A DNA stretch of 64,000 nucleotides from assembly GCF_003614925.1 (NCBI RefSeq), contig NZ_QYLP01000015.1, positions 1 to 64,000 of the forward strand. Direction: 5' to 3'. Positions 51,312-60,244 of this stretch are shown piece after piece. Origin of the DNA: Arthrobacter celericrescens (GTDB taxonomy: Bacteria > Actinomycetota > Actinomycetes > Actinomycetales > Micrococcaceae). The position numbers and the translations under genes are program-made. Each line of letters starts with the position of its first letter. Position 1 is the stretch's first letter. A model generated the notes under the pieces. It made no database searches and was not told the origin of the DNA. It saw only the letters and a program-made list of their open reading frames with translations.

Positions 51312-51384
51312 GGTCAGCTTGCGCAGCTACACAGCCGATTATTCTCCCGAATGGACTGAACGGCCAGAGCCCGGCAGTGGCAGG

Positions 51385-51606
51385 CTACTTGGTGAAGTAC
51401 GGCACGATCAGGTAGATGCCGAAGAGCACGGCGGCACCGCAGGCGGCGAAGCACAGGTAGGCCACGGAACGGAGCAGCACCGGCGACTTGTTCCCGGCGT
51501 CACCGGCCACTGCCGTGAGCCGCACGCCCAGGGAATACAGGACCACCAGGACCACGGCGGAAACCAGGGTGGCTCCGGCAACCTGCAGCAGTTCCAACCA
51601 CTTCAT
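51385..51606 (-). CDS. Small membrane protein coupled to the phosphate transporter
   Basis: 73 residues with two clear hydrophobic helices (about 8-28 and 49-68). The ATG overlaps the stop of the PiT gene by 4 bp (ATGA). No recognised family beyond small actinobacterial PiT-associated proteins. The coupling suggests an accessory or regulatory subunit of the transporter, which is inference. Confidence 0.75.
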   Translation of the reverse strand: MKWLELLQVAGATLVSAVVLVVLYSLGVRLTAVAGDAGNKSPVLLRSVAYLCFAACGAAVLFGIYLIVPYFTK

Positions 51607-52817
51607 CGCTGGGCGTCCTTGCTCTTGTTCTCCGCGGCTTTCTTGCGCGCGGACTTCTTCTTCTGGAACCTGACGGCCGTGCCGGCCTCTTCGACCTCCA
51701 CGGCGTTGTGATGGCCCACGTGCGACTTCCTGGAGTACAGGAACATGAAGAGCACGACGCCGGTGCCCACCACTGCGGCGATGACCACACCGACGATGCC
51801 GGTGCCCACGAGCAGGGCGGTGAGGGCGCCGACGACGGCGGCGGCCGGCAGGGTCAGCAGCCAACCGATGGCGATGCGGCCCACCATGCCCCAGCGCACG
51901 GTGGTGCCCCGGCGTCCGAGGCCGGAGCCGATGACCGAGCCGGAGGCAACCTGCGTGGTGGAGAGGGCGAAGCCCAGGTGGGAGGAGGCCAGGATGGCCG
52001 AGGCCGTGCTGGACTCGGCCGAGAAGCCCTGAGCCGGCTTGACCTCGGTGAGGCCGGAGCCCATGGTGCGGATGATCCGCCAGCCGCCGGCGTAGGTACC
52101 GATGGCGATGGCGAAGGCACAGGCCGCGATCACCCAGAACTGCGGACCGCTGCCGGTCGCCTGGGTGCCGGCAGCGATGAGCACCAGGGTGATGATGCCC
52201 ATGGTCTTCTGGGCGTCGTTGGTGCCGTGGGCCAAGGCGACGAGGCTGGACGTGAAGATCTGTCCGGTGCGGAAACCGCCGCGCTTCTGGGTGAGCTTGT
52301 CACCCGTTTCGGGGTCGTGCCGGGAGGTCAGCGCGTAGGCCAGGCGGGTGCAGACGTAGGCTACCGCGGCGGCGATCATCGGTGCGAAGATGGCCGGCAG
52401 GATCACCTTCTGCAGCACGGTTTCGAAGTTCACCGAGTGGAAGCCGATGCCGATGATCGCCGCACCGATGAGTCCGCCGAACAGCGCATGCGAGGAGCTG
52501 GACGGCAGGCCCTTAAGCCAGGTGAACATGTTCCAGAGGATGGCACCCATGAGGCCAGCGAAGATGATCTCCGGGGTGATGTGGATGCCGTCCGTACCCT
52601 CGCGGATGAGGCCGCCGGAAATGGTCTTGGCGACCTCGGTAGACAGGAAGGCGCCCACGAGGTTCAGCACGGCGGCCAGGGCCACGGCGGTCTTGGGCTT
52701 GATGGCGCCGGTGGCGATGGGCGTGGCCATCGCGTTGGCGGTGTCGTGGAAGCCGTTGGTGAAGTCAAAAAATAAGGCCAGCGCTATGACAAGCGCGACC
52801 ATGAAGGTGATTTCCAC
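51603..52817 (-). CDS. Inorganic phosphate transporter, PiT family
   Basis: Low-affinity proton- or metal-coupled phosphate uptake. About 10-11 membrane helices. The duplicated PiT signature appears as FDFTNGFHDTANAMAT near the N-terminus and LAHGTNDAQKTMG in the second half. The cytoplasmic C-terminal tail is lysine-rich. Start set at the GTG at 52817 (404 residues); an ATG at 52802 is possible. No phoU-like gene is adjacent. Confidence 0.94.
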   Translation of the reverse strand: MEITFMVALVIALALFFDFTNGFHDTANAMATPIATGAIKPKTAVALAAVLNLVGAFLSTEVAKTISGGLIREGTDGIHITPEIIFAGLMGAILWNMFTWLKGLPSSSSHALFGGLIGAAIIGIGFHSVNFETVLQKVILPAIFAPMIAAAVAYVCTRLAYALTSRHDPETGDKLTQKRGGFRTGQIFTSSLVALAHGTNDAQKTMGIITLVLIAAGTQATGSGPQFWVIAACAFAIAIGTYAGGWRIIRTMGSGLTEVKPAQGFSAESSTASAILASSHLGFALSTTQVASGSVIGSGLGRRGTTVRWGMVGRIAIGWLLTLPAAAVVGALTALLVGTGIVGVVIAAVVGTGVVLFMFLYSRKSHVGHHNAVEVEEAGTAVRFQKKKSARKKAAENKSKDAQR

Positions 52818-52999
52818 CTGGTTGCCCAATCTGCAGAGTCGAAGGTCAGCAGTTCCACTTCCCCGCGCCTGCCACACCACATGTTCAGCAAATATTCACC
52901 TGCTTGCCCTTGCGGAGGCCATCCGTGGCCAGCGTGAAACCTTAAGAATCCTACGTTGCATCGGGGTCAGTGCCAAACACTCCGGAGCCGGGATCCGGT

Positions 53000-53494
53000 T
53001 CACAGGAAAGCCTCGACGGCGTCCAGTTGGTCCGGCGTCAGGCCGCGGCGCGGATCGGGTGAAATGTGCAGCATCCGGCCGCCCCACGCGTCCGCCCATG
53101 CCAGTGCACGCGGCTCGCTGTCGAGCTGGTCGTCCAGCCAGACAAGGCGATCGGCGGGATTGCGGGCGACGTCCTGGCGGATGGCGTCGAGCTTCCACCA
53201 GTCCGGCGACAGGCCCCTGCCGGCGCTGGAAAGGACGGGCCAGTCACGCCCATCAAGCTTGATGGCCGGGCACAGGAACTCGGGAGCGAGCCGCTCCCAT
53301 GTGGTCAACCACACAAAGCGTGCACCCGGCCGCCGGGACAGGGCATTCAGTTTGGCCACCAGTTCCGGCGCGAACGCCACTTCGATGACTCCGGCGTCGG
53401 CCAGTTCCCACTCGCTCCCCCAGCCGCTCCTGCCTTGGACGGCGAAGGGACTCACGACGCCGTCGACGTCGAGGTACAAGGACACCCGGGACAT
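53000..53494 (-). CDS. Small HAD-domain protein
   Basis: 164-residue protein with HAD motif I LYLDVDGVVSPF at residues 5-16, motif II-like VWLTTWE and a C-terminal VWLDDQLDSE acidic motif. This matches the compact HAD group (PF18143-like) common in actinobacteria. The second motif-I Asp is in place, so phosphatase activity is possible. ATG at 53494 with GGAGG; the frame upstream is not conserved. Substrate unknown. Confidence 0.82.
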   Translation of the reverse strand: MSRVSLYLDVDGVVSPFAVQGRSGWGSEWELADAGVIEVAFAPELVAKLNALSRRPGARFVWLTTWERLAPEFLCPAIKLDGRDWPVLSSAGRGLSPDWWKLDAIRQDVARNPADRLVWLDDQLDSEPRALAWADAWGGRMLHISPDPRRGLTPDQLDAVEAFL

Positions 53495-53585
53495 AGCGCC
53501 TCCTGCTGCCGGAAAACGCGCCTGCCGCACCCCCCGGCACGTCCCACCCTAACGCCGCTGCGGAATGGAAAACAGGTCCGCCGGC

Positions 53586-53607
53586 GCGTTCCGGCATACC
53601 GGAACGC
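53586..53607. promoter_or_regulatory. Inverted repeat upstream of kynU
   Basis: Perfect 9-bp arms (53586-53594 and 53599-53607) with a 4-nt spacer, between the HAD and kynU starts. A candidate operator for the PaaX-like regulator encoded behind kynU, or for the divergent promoter. Confidence 0.4.
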
Positions 53608-53708
53608 CCTAGACATTTCACTAACGATACGGCCGTCACGAAGATGTTATGCTATTGCGGAGGTGGCCATGTGGGCCGCACCCACAGAGCCTGCGTGAGG
53701 AGCATCCG

Positions 53709-54995
53709 TTGAGCGAACCCCGACTCGATACAGCGTCCGAAACCCCAACGACGATGGACCCAGGACCCGGCGCCCACTTCGCCGCCGCCTCGGCCGCCCT
53801 GGACGCCGCCGATCCCCTCGCCGGCTGCCGGGACCTCTTCTACAGCCCGGACGAAGGCGAGCTCTCCGCGTACCTGGACGGCAATTCGCTGGGCCGTCCG
53901 CTGAAGGCCACCGCGGAGAACCTCCCCCGCTTCGTCGAGGACGCCTGGGGCAGCCGGCTCATCCGCGGCTGGGACGAGAAATGGATGGACGAGCCCTTGG
54001 CCGTCGGCAACCGCCTGGGCGAGGTGGTGCTCGGCGCCGCCCCAGGCCAGGCCTTCATCGGGGACTCCACCTCGGTGCTCCTGTACAAACTGATCCGGGC
54101 CGCCGTCGACGCCCGCCCGGGCCGCGACGAGATCATCGTTGACCGGGACAACTTCCCCACCGACCGCTTCATCATCGAAGGGATCGCCGCGGAACGGAAC
54201 GCCACCATCCGCTGGGTCGAAACCCGCGCGGCCAGCGGTGTCCGGCCCGAAGACCTGGCGGAGCTGCTCACCGGGCGGACCGCCGTCGTCGTCCTCAGCC
54301 ACGTCGCCTATCGCTCCGGCTTCCTCGCCGACGCACCGGCCATCACCGCCCTGGTGCACGACGCCGGCGCGCTGATGCTGTGGGACCTGTGCCACTCCGT
54401 GGGCTCGGTGCCGCTTGAACTGGACGCCTGGGGTGTGGACCTCGCGGTCGGCTGCACCTACAAGTACCTCAACGGCGGCCCCGGCTCCCCCGCCTTCGGC
54501 TACGTGAACAGCGCGCTCCAGGGCCGGCTCCAGCAGCCCATCTGGGGCTGGATGGGTGCGCACGATCCCTTCGGCATGACCGAAAGCTACCGGCCCGCCG
54601 ACAACCTCCGCCGCTTCATCACCGGCACCCCGCCCATCCTCGCGATGCAGCCGCTGAAGGACATGGTGGAGCTCATCGCTTCCGTGGGCATGGACGCCGT
54701 CCGGGAGAAGTCGGTCAAGCTGACCTCCCACGCGCTTGAGCTGGCCGACGCCCTGCTGGTGCCGCTGGGCGCGGAGGTGGTGAGCCCCCGGGACGCCGCC
54801 GAGCGCGGCTCGCACATCACCGTGGACCACCCCCGTTTCGCCGAGGTGACGCAGCTGCTCTGGGAGCGCGGCGTCATCCCGGATTTCCGGCCGCCGCACG
54901 GCCTCCGGATCGGCCTCTCGCCGCTGAGCACGGGCTTCGCCGAACTCGAACACGGCATCCGCTCCATCCGCGAAGTGCTGCTCGGACTGGCGTGA
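53709..54995 (+). CDS. kynU: Kynureninase
   Basis: PLP enzyme cleaving kynurenine to anthranilate and alanine in tryptophan catabolism. The PLP-binding lysine is in CTYKYLNGGPGSPAF (Lys252); LWDLCHSVGS supplies the PLP-pyridine Asp and family His. The start is a TTG at 53709 preceded by GAGGAG (428 residues); an upstream frame from 53649 is not conserved. No kynA or kynB adjoins it, so the rest of the pathway must lie elsewhere. Overlaps the regulator by 4 bp. Confidence 0.94.
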   Translation: MSEPRLDTASETPTTMDPGPGAHFAAASAALDAADPLAGCRDLFYSPDEGELSAYLDGNSLGRPLKATAENLPRFVEDAWGSRLIRGWDEKWMDEPLAVGNRLGEVVLGAAPGQAFIGDSTSVLLYKLIRAAVDARPGRDEIIVDRDNFPTDRFIIEGIAAERNATIRWVETRAASGVRPEDLAELLTGRTAVVVLSHVAYRSGFLADAPAITALVHDAGALMLWDLCHSVGSVPLELDAWGVDLAVGCTYKYLNGGPGSPAFGYVNSALQGRLQQPIWGWMGAHDPFGMTESYRPADNLRRFITGTPPILAMQPLKDMVELIASVGMDAVREKSVKLTSHALELADALLVPLGAEVVSPRDAAERGSHITVDHPRFAEVTQLLWERGVIPDFRPPHGLRIGLSPLSTGFAELEHGIRSIREVLLGLA

Positions 54996-55849
54996 GCGCC
55001 TTCCTCGACGACGTCGACTCCCGCCCGGGGAGCACCACCTCCCTGCTACGGACGGTGATCGGCCTGTACCTGCGCGACGCCGGCGGCTGGCTGCCGGCGT
55101 CGGCGTTCCTGCGCCTCATGGTGGCGCTGGAGGTGCCCGCCGTCGTGACCCGGACCGCGCTCAGCCGGCTGAAGAAGAAAGCGGTCCTCGAGCAGCAGCC
55201 TCGGGACGGCGTCGCCGGGTACGCATTGACCCCCGACGCCGCGGCGATGCTGGACCGCGGCGACAGCCGGATCTTCGCACCGCAGGCCATGGCCGACGGC
55301 GACCCCTGGTGCCTGGTGTCCTTTTCCATTCCCGAAACGGAACGGGAGAAGCGGCACCAGCTCAGGCGGCGGCTGCACTGGACCGGCTGCGGCACGGTGG
55401 CGGCCGGGCTGTGGATCGCCCCGGCGTTCCGGCAGTCCGAAATCGAGGAGGTCCTGGCCGGGCTGGGGCTGCGGGAACAGGCCACGCTCTTCATCACGGA
55501 CACCCCGATGCCCGGCGGCGGCCACAGCAGCGCAGGCCTCCGGGACGCGGCAGCGCAGTGGTGGGACCTGGAGACAGTCGCGGCGCTGCACCGGGACTTC
55601 ATCCGTGAATGGGACGGCGGCCGGGACCTGCCTGCCGGTGACGGTCCGCTGCCGCCGGCCGGGGCCTTTGCCGCGTATGTCCGGTGCATCGACAATTGGC
55701 GGGTCATTCCGTACCTCGATCCCGGACTGCCGCCGGAGTTCCTCCCCGAAGACTGGCCCGGAAGAGAAGGGTTTGCCGTGTTCGAGCACATCATGGCCGT
55801 CCACTCGGGCCCGGGCGCAGACTTCGTGCGCGCGGTGGCCAGGGAATAG
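54992..55849 (+). CDS. PaaX-family transcriptional regulator
   Basis: 285 residues. N-terminal winged helix (TTSLLRTVIGLYLRD ... VVTRTALSRLKKKAVLEQ), the central PaaX domain (PWCLVSFSIPETEREKRHQLRRRL) and a C-terminal helical domain. PaaX represses phenylacetate degradation and responds to phenylacetyl-CoA. Coupling to kynU suggests this paralogue senses a kynurenine- or anthranilate-derived ligand. GTG start overlapping the kynU stop. Confidence 0.88.
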   Translation: MSAFLDDVDSRPGSTTSLLRTVIGLYLRDAGGWLPASAFLRLMVALEVPAVVTRTALSRLKKKAVLEQQPRDGVAGYALTPDAAAMLDRGDSRIFAPQAMADGDPWCLVSFSIPETEREKRHQLRRRLHWTGCGTVAAGLWIAPAFRQSEIEEVLAGLGLREQATLFITDTPMPGGGHSSAGLRDAAAQWWDLETVAALHRDFIREWDGGRDLPAGDGPLPPAGAFAAYVRCIDNWRVIPYLDPGLPPEFLPEDWPGREGFAVFEHIMAVHSGPGADFVRAVARE

Positions 55850-55946
55850 GCAGCGGCCCGGGATTCGGCAGGGCACCGGGAGTACTCTGGAAGCATGGCC
55901 GCCGCCGATGGCGCGTGGCCAGGTAACGGTGGTCCGGGAGGTTGCC

Positions 55947-57044
55947 ATGACCCGTAGGTGGTTGCGCTGGTTGCCGGCCGCACTGGTGCCTGCAGTCCTG
56001 ACGGCAGCAGCTTTGGCCGGGTCGTACCAGGCCGGAGCGGCCGTCAGCCTCCCGCAGAAGTCGGCCGCGGAGATCATCGCCATGATCGGCCATTCGGACG
56101 TCCGTGCCCTGTCCGGAACACTCCGGCAGGCCTCCGAGCTGGGGCTTCCGCAGCTTCCCTCGGCAGGACCCGCCCCGTCCGCCCGCCTTGGTGACGGCCA
56201 GGGCCTTGCCGCCGTGATCGAACTGCTGGGCACCCCGCATACAGCCCGGATCTACCTGGACGGCCCGTCGAAGGCCCGGTTCCAAATCCTGGACAGGCTC
56301 GCCGAGCGCGACATGGTCCGCAACGGCAACGACCTCTGGCTCTACAACTCGGCGGACAACAGCGCCGCCCATGTCACGCTGCCTGACGCCCACGCGCCGG
56401 CGGACAACCACCCGAAGACAGCGACGCCGGGAGCAACGACCCCTGAGGCCCTCGCGCAGCGCTTCCTCGCCGCCGTCGACCCCAGCACCGAAGTGACGGT
56501 CGGTGACGCAACCATCGTGGCCGGCCGCACGGCCTACCAACTGGTCCTCACGCCACGCAGTACGGCCACCTTGGTCGACTCGGTGACCCTCGCCGTCGAC
56601 TCCGCGTCCGGCCTGCCGCTCGGAATCCACCTGCGGGCGCGAGGACAGGGCGACCCCGCGTTCTCACTCGAGTTCAGCGACATCAGCCTGTCCGCCCCCG
56701 ACTCCTCCGTGTTCACGTTCACGCCGCCCCCCGGAGCCTCGGTGGAGGAAAAGACCATTCCTTCCAAGGCTCCTGACACCAAGCATGCCGTTCCCGGGAC
56801 ACGCCCGTCGGCGGCACGGCCCGTTGTCACGGGCAAGGGCTGGGACACGGTGGTGGGCTTCCCCGCAGGAATGCTTCCCGCCGACGTGCGCTCCGCTCCC
56901 GCGTTCGCCCAGCTCACCCAGGCGGTGCCGGGCGGCCGCGCCCTCACTTCCAGCCTGGTGACCGTCCTGGTGCTCGACGACGGCCGGGTGTTTGCGGGAT
57001 TGGTGCCCCTTGAGCGGCTGCAGGCTGCGGCCGCCCCGCAATGA
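55947..57044 (+). CDS. Secreted LolA-like (DUF2092-type) protein
   Basis: 365 residues with an N-terminal signal segment (about 8-32, no lipobox cysteine), then a LolA/LppX-like beta-sandwich region (ARIYLDGPSKARFQILD; DLWLYNSADNSAAHVTLP). Such proteins bind lipids or hydrophobic ligands. ATG after GGGAGG. Overlaps the ABC ATPase gene by 4 bp, so it is probably the extracytoplasmic partner of that transporter. Confidence 0.8.
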   Translation: MTRRWLRWLPAALVPAVLTAAALAGSYQAGAAVSLPQKSAAEIIAMIGHSDVRALSGTLRQASELGLPQLPSAGPAPSARLGDGQGLAAVIELLGTPHTARIYLDGPSKARFQILDRLAERDMVRNGNDLWLYNSADNSAAHVTLPDAHAPADNHPKTATPGATTPEALAQRFLAAVDPSTEVTVGDATIVAGRTAYQLVLTPRSTATLVDSVTLAVDSASGLPLGIHLRARGQGDPAFSLEFSDISLSAPDSSVFTFTPPPGASVEEKTIPSKAPDTKHAVPGTRPSAARPVVTGKGWDTVVGFPAGMLPADVRSAPAFAQLTQAVPGGRALTSSLVTVLVLDDGRVFAGLVPLERLQAAAAPQ

Positions 57045-58018
57045 GTGACACGTCCGGGCCGGCCGGACCGGCGATCGAAACCAATGGCTTGAGCAAGCGC
57101 TTCGGCCGCCGCTCCGCCGTCGACTCCATCAACCTCGCCGTTCCGCGCGGCTCCGTTTTCGGATTCCTGGGCCCCAACGGCTCCGGCAAGACCACCACCA
57201 TCCGTTTGCTGCTCGGCCTCGCCTCAGCCACGGGCGGCGAAGTCCGGGTCCTCGGCAGGCAGATCCCGGCGGGCCTGGCATCCGTCCTGCCGGAGGTCGG
57301 CGCCCTGGTGGAAGGCCCGGCCTTCTACCCTTTCCTCTCGGGAGCGGCGAACCTGCGCAGGCTGGACGCCGCCGACCGGCACGCCCCGCGGAACACCAGG
57401 GCCGCGCGGGTCGAGGAGGCCCTGGAACGCGTGGGCCTGTCCCACGCCGCCGGCAAAAAAGTGCGCGCGTATTCGCTGGGCATGAAACAGCGCCTGGGAA
57501 TCGCCAATGCCCTGCTCCGGCCCCGGGAACTGCTGGTCCTCGACGAGCCCACCAACGGCCTGGATCCCCAAGGCACGCGTGAGGTCCGCAGCCTGGTGCG
57601 CTCCCTGGCGGCGGGCGGCACCACCGTGTTCGTCTCCAGCCACCTGCTCGCCGAAGTCGAACAAATGTGCACCCATGTGGGCGTCATGAGCGTCGGCAGG
57701 CTCGTGGCACAAGGCACGCTCCGCGAGCTGCGCGCGGCCGGGACAGCCAGGATCATGCTCCGTACCCCGGATGTTGCCGCCGCAGCCCGCGTCCTCTCGG
57801 GCCTCGGCCTGCAGCCCGAGCCGGCCGGTGTCCTGCAGGGCGCGGACCATGGCGGACAGCTCAGCACCAGCCCCCCTGGCCACGTGGTGGCGCCCGAGGA
57901 CATCGTGGCCGCCCTTGTGGCGGCCGGGGTGCGGGTGCAGGGGTTCGGTGTGGAAGACGCCAGCCTCGAAGAACGTTTCGTTTCCCTGACCGGAGAGGGA
58001 TTCGACGTTGCAGGATGA
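57041..58018 (+). CDS. ABC transporter ATP-binding protein
   Basis: 325 residues of the ABC-2 exporter (CcmA/DrrA-like) type. Walker A GPNGSGKTTT near residue 44, degenerate signature YSLGMKQRLGIA, Walker B LLVLDEPTNGLD, and H-loop SSHLL. Coupled by 4-bp overlaps to the upstream secreted protein and by overlap or close spacing to the permease downstream. Export substrate unknown. Confidence 0.94.
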   Translation: MSDTSGPAGPAIETNGLSKRFGRRSAVDSINLAVPRGSVFGFLGPNGSGKTTTIRLLLGLASATGGEVRVLGRQIPAGLASVLPEVGALVEGPAFYPFLSGAANLRRLDAADRHAPRNTRAARVEEALERVGLSHAAGKKVRAYSLGMKQRLGIANALLRPRELLVLDEPTNGLDPQGTREVRSLVRSLAAGGTTVFVSSHLLAEVEQMCTHVGVMSVGRLVAQGTLRELRAAGTARIMLRTPDVAAAARVLSGLGLQPEPAGVLQGADHGGQLSTSPPGHVVAPEDIVAALVAAGVRVQGFGVEDASLEERFVSLTGEGFDVAG

Positions 58019-58022
58019 AGCC

Positions 58023-58907
58023 ATGGCCGCCCGGCCGCAAGCTGCGGGGCCCGGACCCGCCGCGCCAGCACCCGCCGCGACGGGCGGGCGTTCGGGTTCG
58101 TGGGCGCTCATGGCGTCCGAGCTTTCGGTGCTGTTCCGGCGGCTCCGCACCTGGGCCATGCTGGCCGCCCTCGCCGCGGTTCCCATCCTCATCGCCACGG
58201 CGGTCCGGCTCAGCTCTCCGGTGCCGCCGGGCCGTGGCCCGACCTTCCTGGACCGCATTTCCCAGAACGGGCTCTTCGTGGGCATGACGGCGCTGCTGGT
58301 ATCCGTCCCGCTGTTCCTGCCCCTCACGGTGGGAGTCGTCGCCGGCGACACCATCGCGGGCGAAGCGAACCTCGGCACCCTCAGGTACCTGCTGGTGGCA
58401 CCCGCCGGCCGCGTCCGGCTCCTGCTCATCAAGTACGCCGCTGCGGCGGTGTTCTGCCTGACCGCGACGGTGACCGTCGCCGCCGTTGGCGCGCTGGCCG
58501 GCGTCGCGCTCTTCCCGGTGGGGCCGGTGACCCTCCTCTCGGGGGACACCATCGACGCCGGCGAATCCCTGCTGCGTTCCCTGCTGATCGCCGCGTACAT
58601 CGCGGTGTCCTTGCTGGGGCTCGCAGCGATCGGACTGGCAATCTCGACCTTCACGGACATCCCGGTGGGCGCCATGGCAGCGACAGTGGTGTTGTCGGTG
58701 GTGTCCCAGGTGGCGGACAACCTGCCGCAGCTGGAATGGCTTCATCCCTGGCTGTTCAGCCACTACTGGCTGGACTTCGCCGATCTGCTGCGCCAGCCCA
58801 TCTCCTGGACGTCGTTCGGCGAAAATGCCCTACTCCAAGGCGGCTACATCCTGGCCGCCGGCGCCATCGCGTACGGCCGGTTCACCAGCAAGGATGTCCT
58901 GTCCTGA
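58023..58907 (+). CDS. ABC-2 type transporter permease
   Basis: 294 residues with about six membrane helices after a Pro/Ala-rich N-terminus. The GEANLGTLRYLLVAPAGR cytoplasmic motif is typical of ABC-2 permeases. ATG at 58023 has AGGA at 7 nt; a TTG at 58008 behind GAGAGGGA is the alternative and would overlap the ATPase gene. Forms an exporter with the preceding gene. Confidence 0.9.
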   Translation: MAARPQAAGPGPAAPAPAATGGRSGSWALMASELSVLFRRLRTWAMLAALAAVPILIATAVRLSSPVPPGRGPTFLDRISQNGLFVGMTALLVSVPLFLPLTVGVVAGDTIAGEANLGTLRYLLVAPAGRVRLLLIKYAAAAVFCLTATVTVAAVGALAGVALFPVGPVTLLSGDTIDAGESLLRSLLIAAYIAVSLLGLAAIGLAISTFTDIPVGAMAATVVLSVVSQVADNLPQLEWLHPWLFSHYWLDFADLLRQPISWTSFGENALLQGGYILAAGAIAYGRFTSKDVLS

Positions 58908-58921
58908 CGAGCCGCCTGCCG

Positions 58922-58927
58922 TAAGCT
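58922..58927 (+). promoter_or_regulatory. Leaderless -10 element of the YciO gene
   Basis: TAAGCT ends 6 nt before the ATG at 58934. GGGGA abuts the ATG, too close for an SD. Confidence 0.5.
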
Positions 58928-58933
58928 CGGGGA

Positions 58934-59554
58934 ATGGCCAGATTCTTCGATGTCCACCCGCAGGACCCCCAGCCCCGCTTGGTCGGCCAGGTCGCCGAGA
59001 TCGTGCGCTCGGGAGGCCTGATCGCCTACCCCACCGATTCGTGCTACGCCCTCGGGGCCCAGCTGGGCAACAAGGACGCCCTGGACCGAATCCGCAGCAT
59101 CCGCCAGCTCGACGACAAGCACCACTTCACCCTGGTCTGCAAGGACTTCGCGCAGCTGGGCCAGTTCGTGATGATCGACAACGACGTCTTCCGCAGCATC
59201 AAGGCCGTCACGCCGGGAAGCTACACGTTCATCCTCCCGGCCACGAAGGAAGTGCCGCGCAGGTTGCTGCACCCGAAGAAGAAGACCGTGGGCGTGCGCA
59301 TCCCGCGGCACAACTTCGTCCACGCCCTCCTCGCCGAACTCGGCGAGCCCCTGCTCTCCAGCACCCTCCTGCTGCCCGGCGAAGACGAACCCCTCACGCA
59401 GGCCTGGGAGATCAAGGAACGGCTGGACCATGTGGTGGATGCCGTGGTCGAAGCCGGCGATGTCGGGGCCGAACCGACCACAGTGGTGGACTTCTCCAGC
59501 GGCGGCGCCGACGTGGTGCGCCGCGGCACCGGCGATCCCTCGAGGTTCGAATGA
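58934..59554 (+). CDS. YciO/YrdC/Sua5-family protein
   Basis: 206 residues. The YrdC-like fold motifs are IVRSGGLIAYPTDSCYALG near residue 23, IRSIRQLDDKHHFTLVCK near 54, and GVRIPRH near 119. Sua5/TsaC makes threonylcarbamoyl-AMP for t6A tRNA; this sequence is closer to the YciO branch, whose activity is weaker or different. It overlaps the hydrolase gene by 4 bp. Confidence 0.88.
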   Translation: MARFFDVHPQDPQPRLVGQVAEIVRSGGLIAYPTDSCYALGAQLGNKDALDRIRSIRQLDDKHHFTLVCKDFAQLGQFVMIDNDVFRSIKAVTPGSYTFILPATKEVPRRLLHPKKKTVGVRIPRHNFVHALLAELGEPLLSSTLLLPGEDEPLTQAWEIKERLDHVVDAVVEAGDVGAEPTTVVDFSSGGADVVRRGTGDPSRFE

Positions 59555-60216
59555 GCACCCCCGAGGACGCCATCACCATCGACGTCGATGGCACGCCCGT
59601 CTCCGCCCGGTACGCCCGGCCGGAGAACCCGTTCGCCACGGTGCTCGTGGCGCACGGCGCCGGTGCCGGGATGGAACATCCGTTCATGGGCGGTTTCGTG
59701 CGGGCCCTGAACGACGACGGCGCCGCCACCTTGCGCTTCAACTTCCCCTACCGCGAGGCCGGCCGGAGGTTCCCGGACCGCCCGCCGCTCGCAATCGCCA
59801 CCTGGCGGGCCGCCCTGGCCGAAGCACAGGCACGCTCCGCCGGAGAACCCCTGTGGGCGGCCGGCAAGTCCTTCGGCGGACGCATGGCGTCGATGGCCGT
59901 GGCCGAGGGCATGCTCGCGGCCGGGCTCATCTATCTGGGCTACCCGCTGCACCCGCCGGGCAAGCCGGACAAGCTCCGCGATGAACACCTGTACGGGATC
60001 ACCGTGCCCATGCTGTTCCTGCAGGGCACCAAGGACACCTTCATGACGCCGGACGTGCTGGAAGGCGTGGTTTCGCGGATCGGCCCCAACGCCGTGCTGG
60101 AGTGGCGGGAAGGCGGCGGTCATTCCTTCGAGGTGGCCGGGGTCAAGCGCAGCCCCGCGGAGCTCGGTGCCTCGCTGGCCCCGTCCGTCAGCGCCTTCAT
60201 CCGCCGGAACAGCTGA
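59551..60216 (+). CDS. Alpha/beta hydrolase of the KANL3/Tex30 type
   Basis: 221 residues. VLVAHGAGAGMEHPFM forms the oxyanion-hole loop, GKSFGGRMAS carries the nucleophile Ser, FLQGTKDTF the acid and GGGHSF the His. Often annotated as a dienelactone-hydrolase-like enzyme. ATG at 59551 in a 4-bp ATGA overlap with the YciO gene. Cytoplasmic; substrate unknown. Confidence 0.87.
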   Translation: MSTPEDAITIDVDGTPVSARYARPENPFATVLVAHGAGAGMEHPFMGGFVRALNDDGAATLRFNFPYREAGRRFPDRPPLAIATWRAALAEAQARSAGEPLWAAGKSFGGRMASMAVAEGMLAAGLIYLGYPLHPPGKPDKLRDEHLYGITVPMLFLQGTKDTFMTPDVLEGVVSRIGPNAVLEWREGGGHSFEVAGVKRSPAELGASLAPSVSAFIRRNS

Positions 60217-60244
60217 GCTGCTTCCCGCGCTCCTGAGCCCGTCC

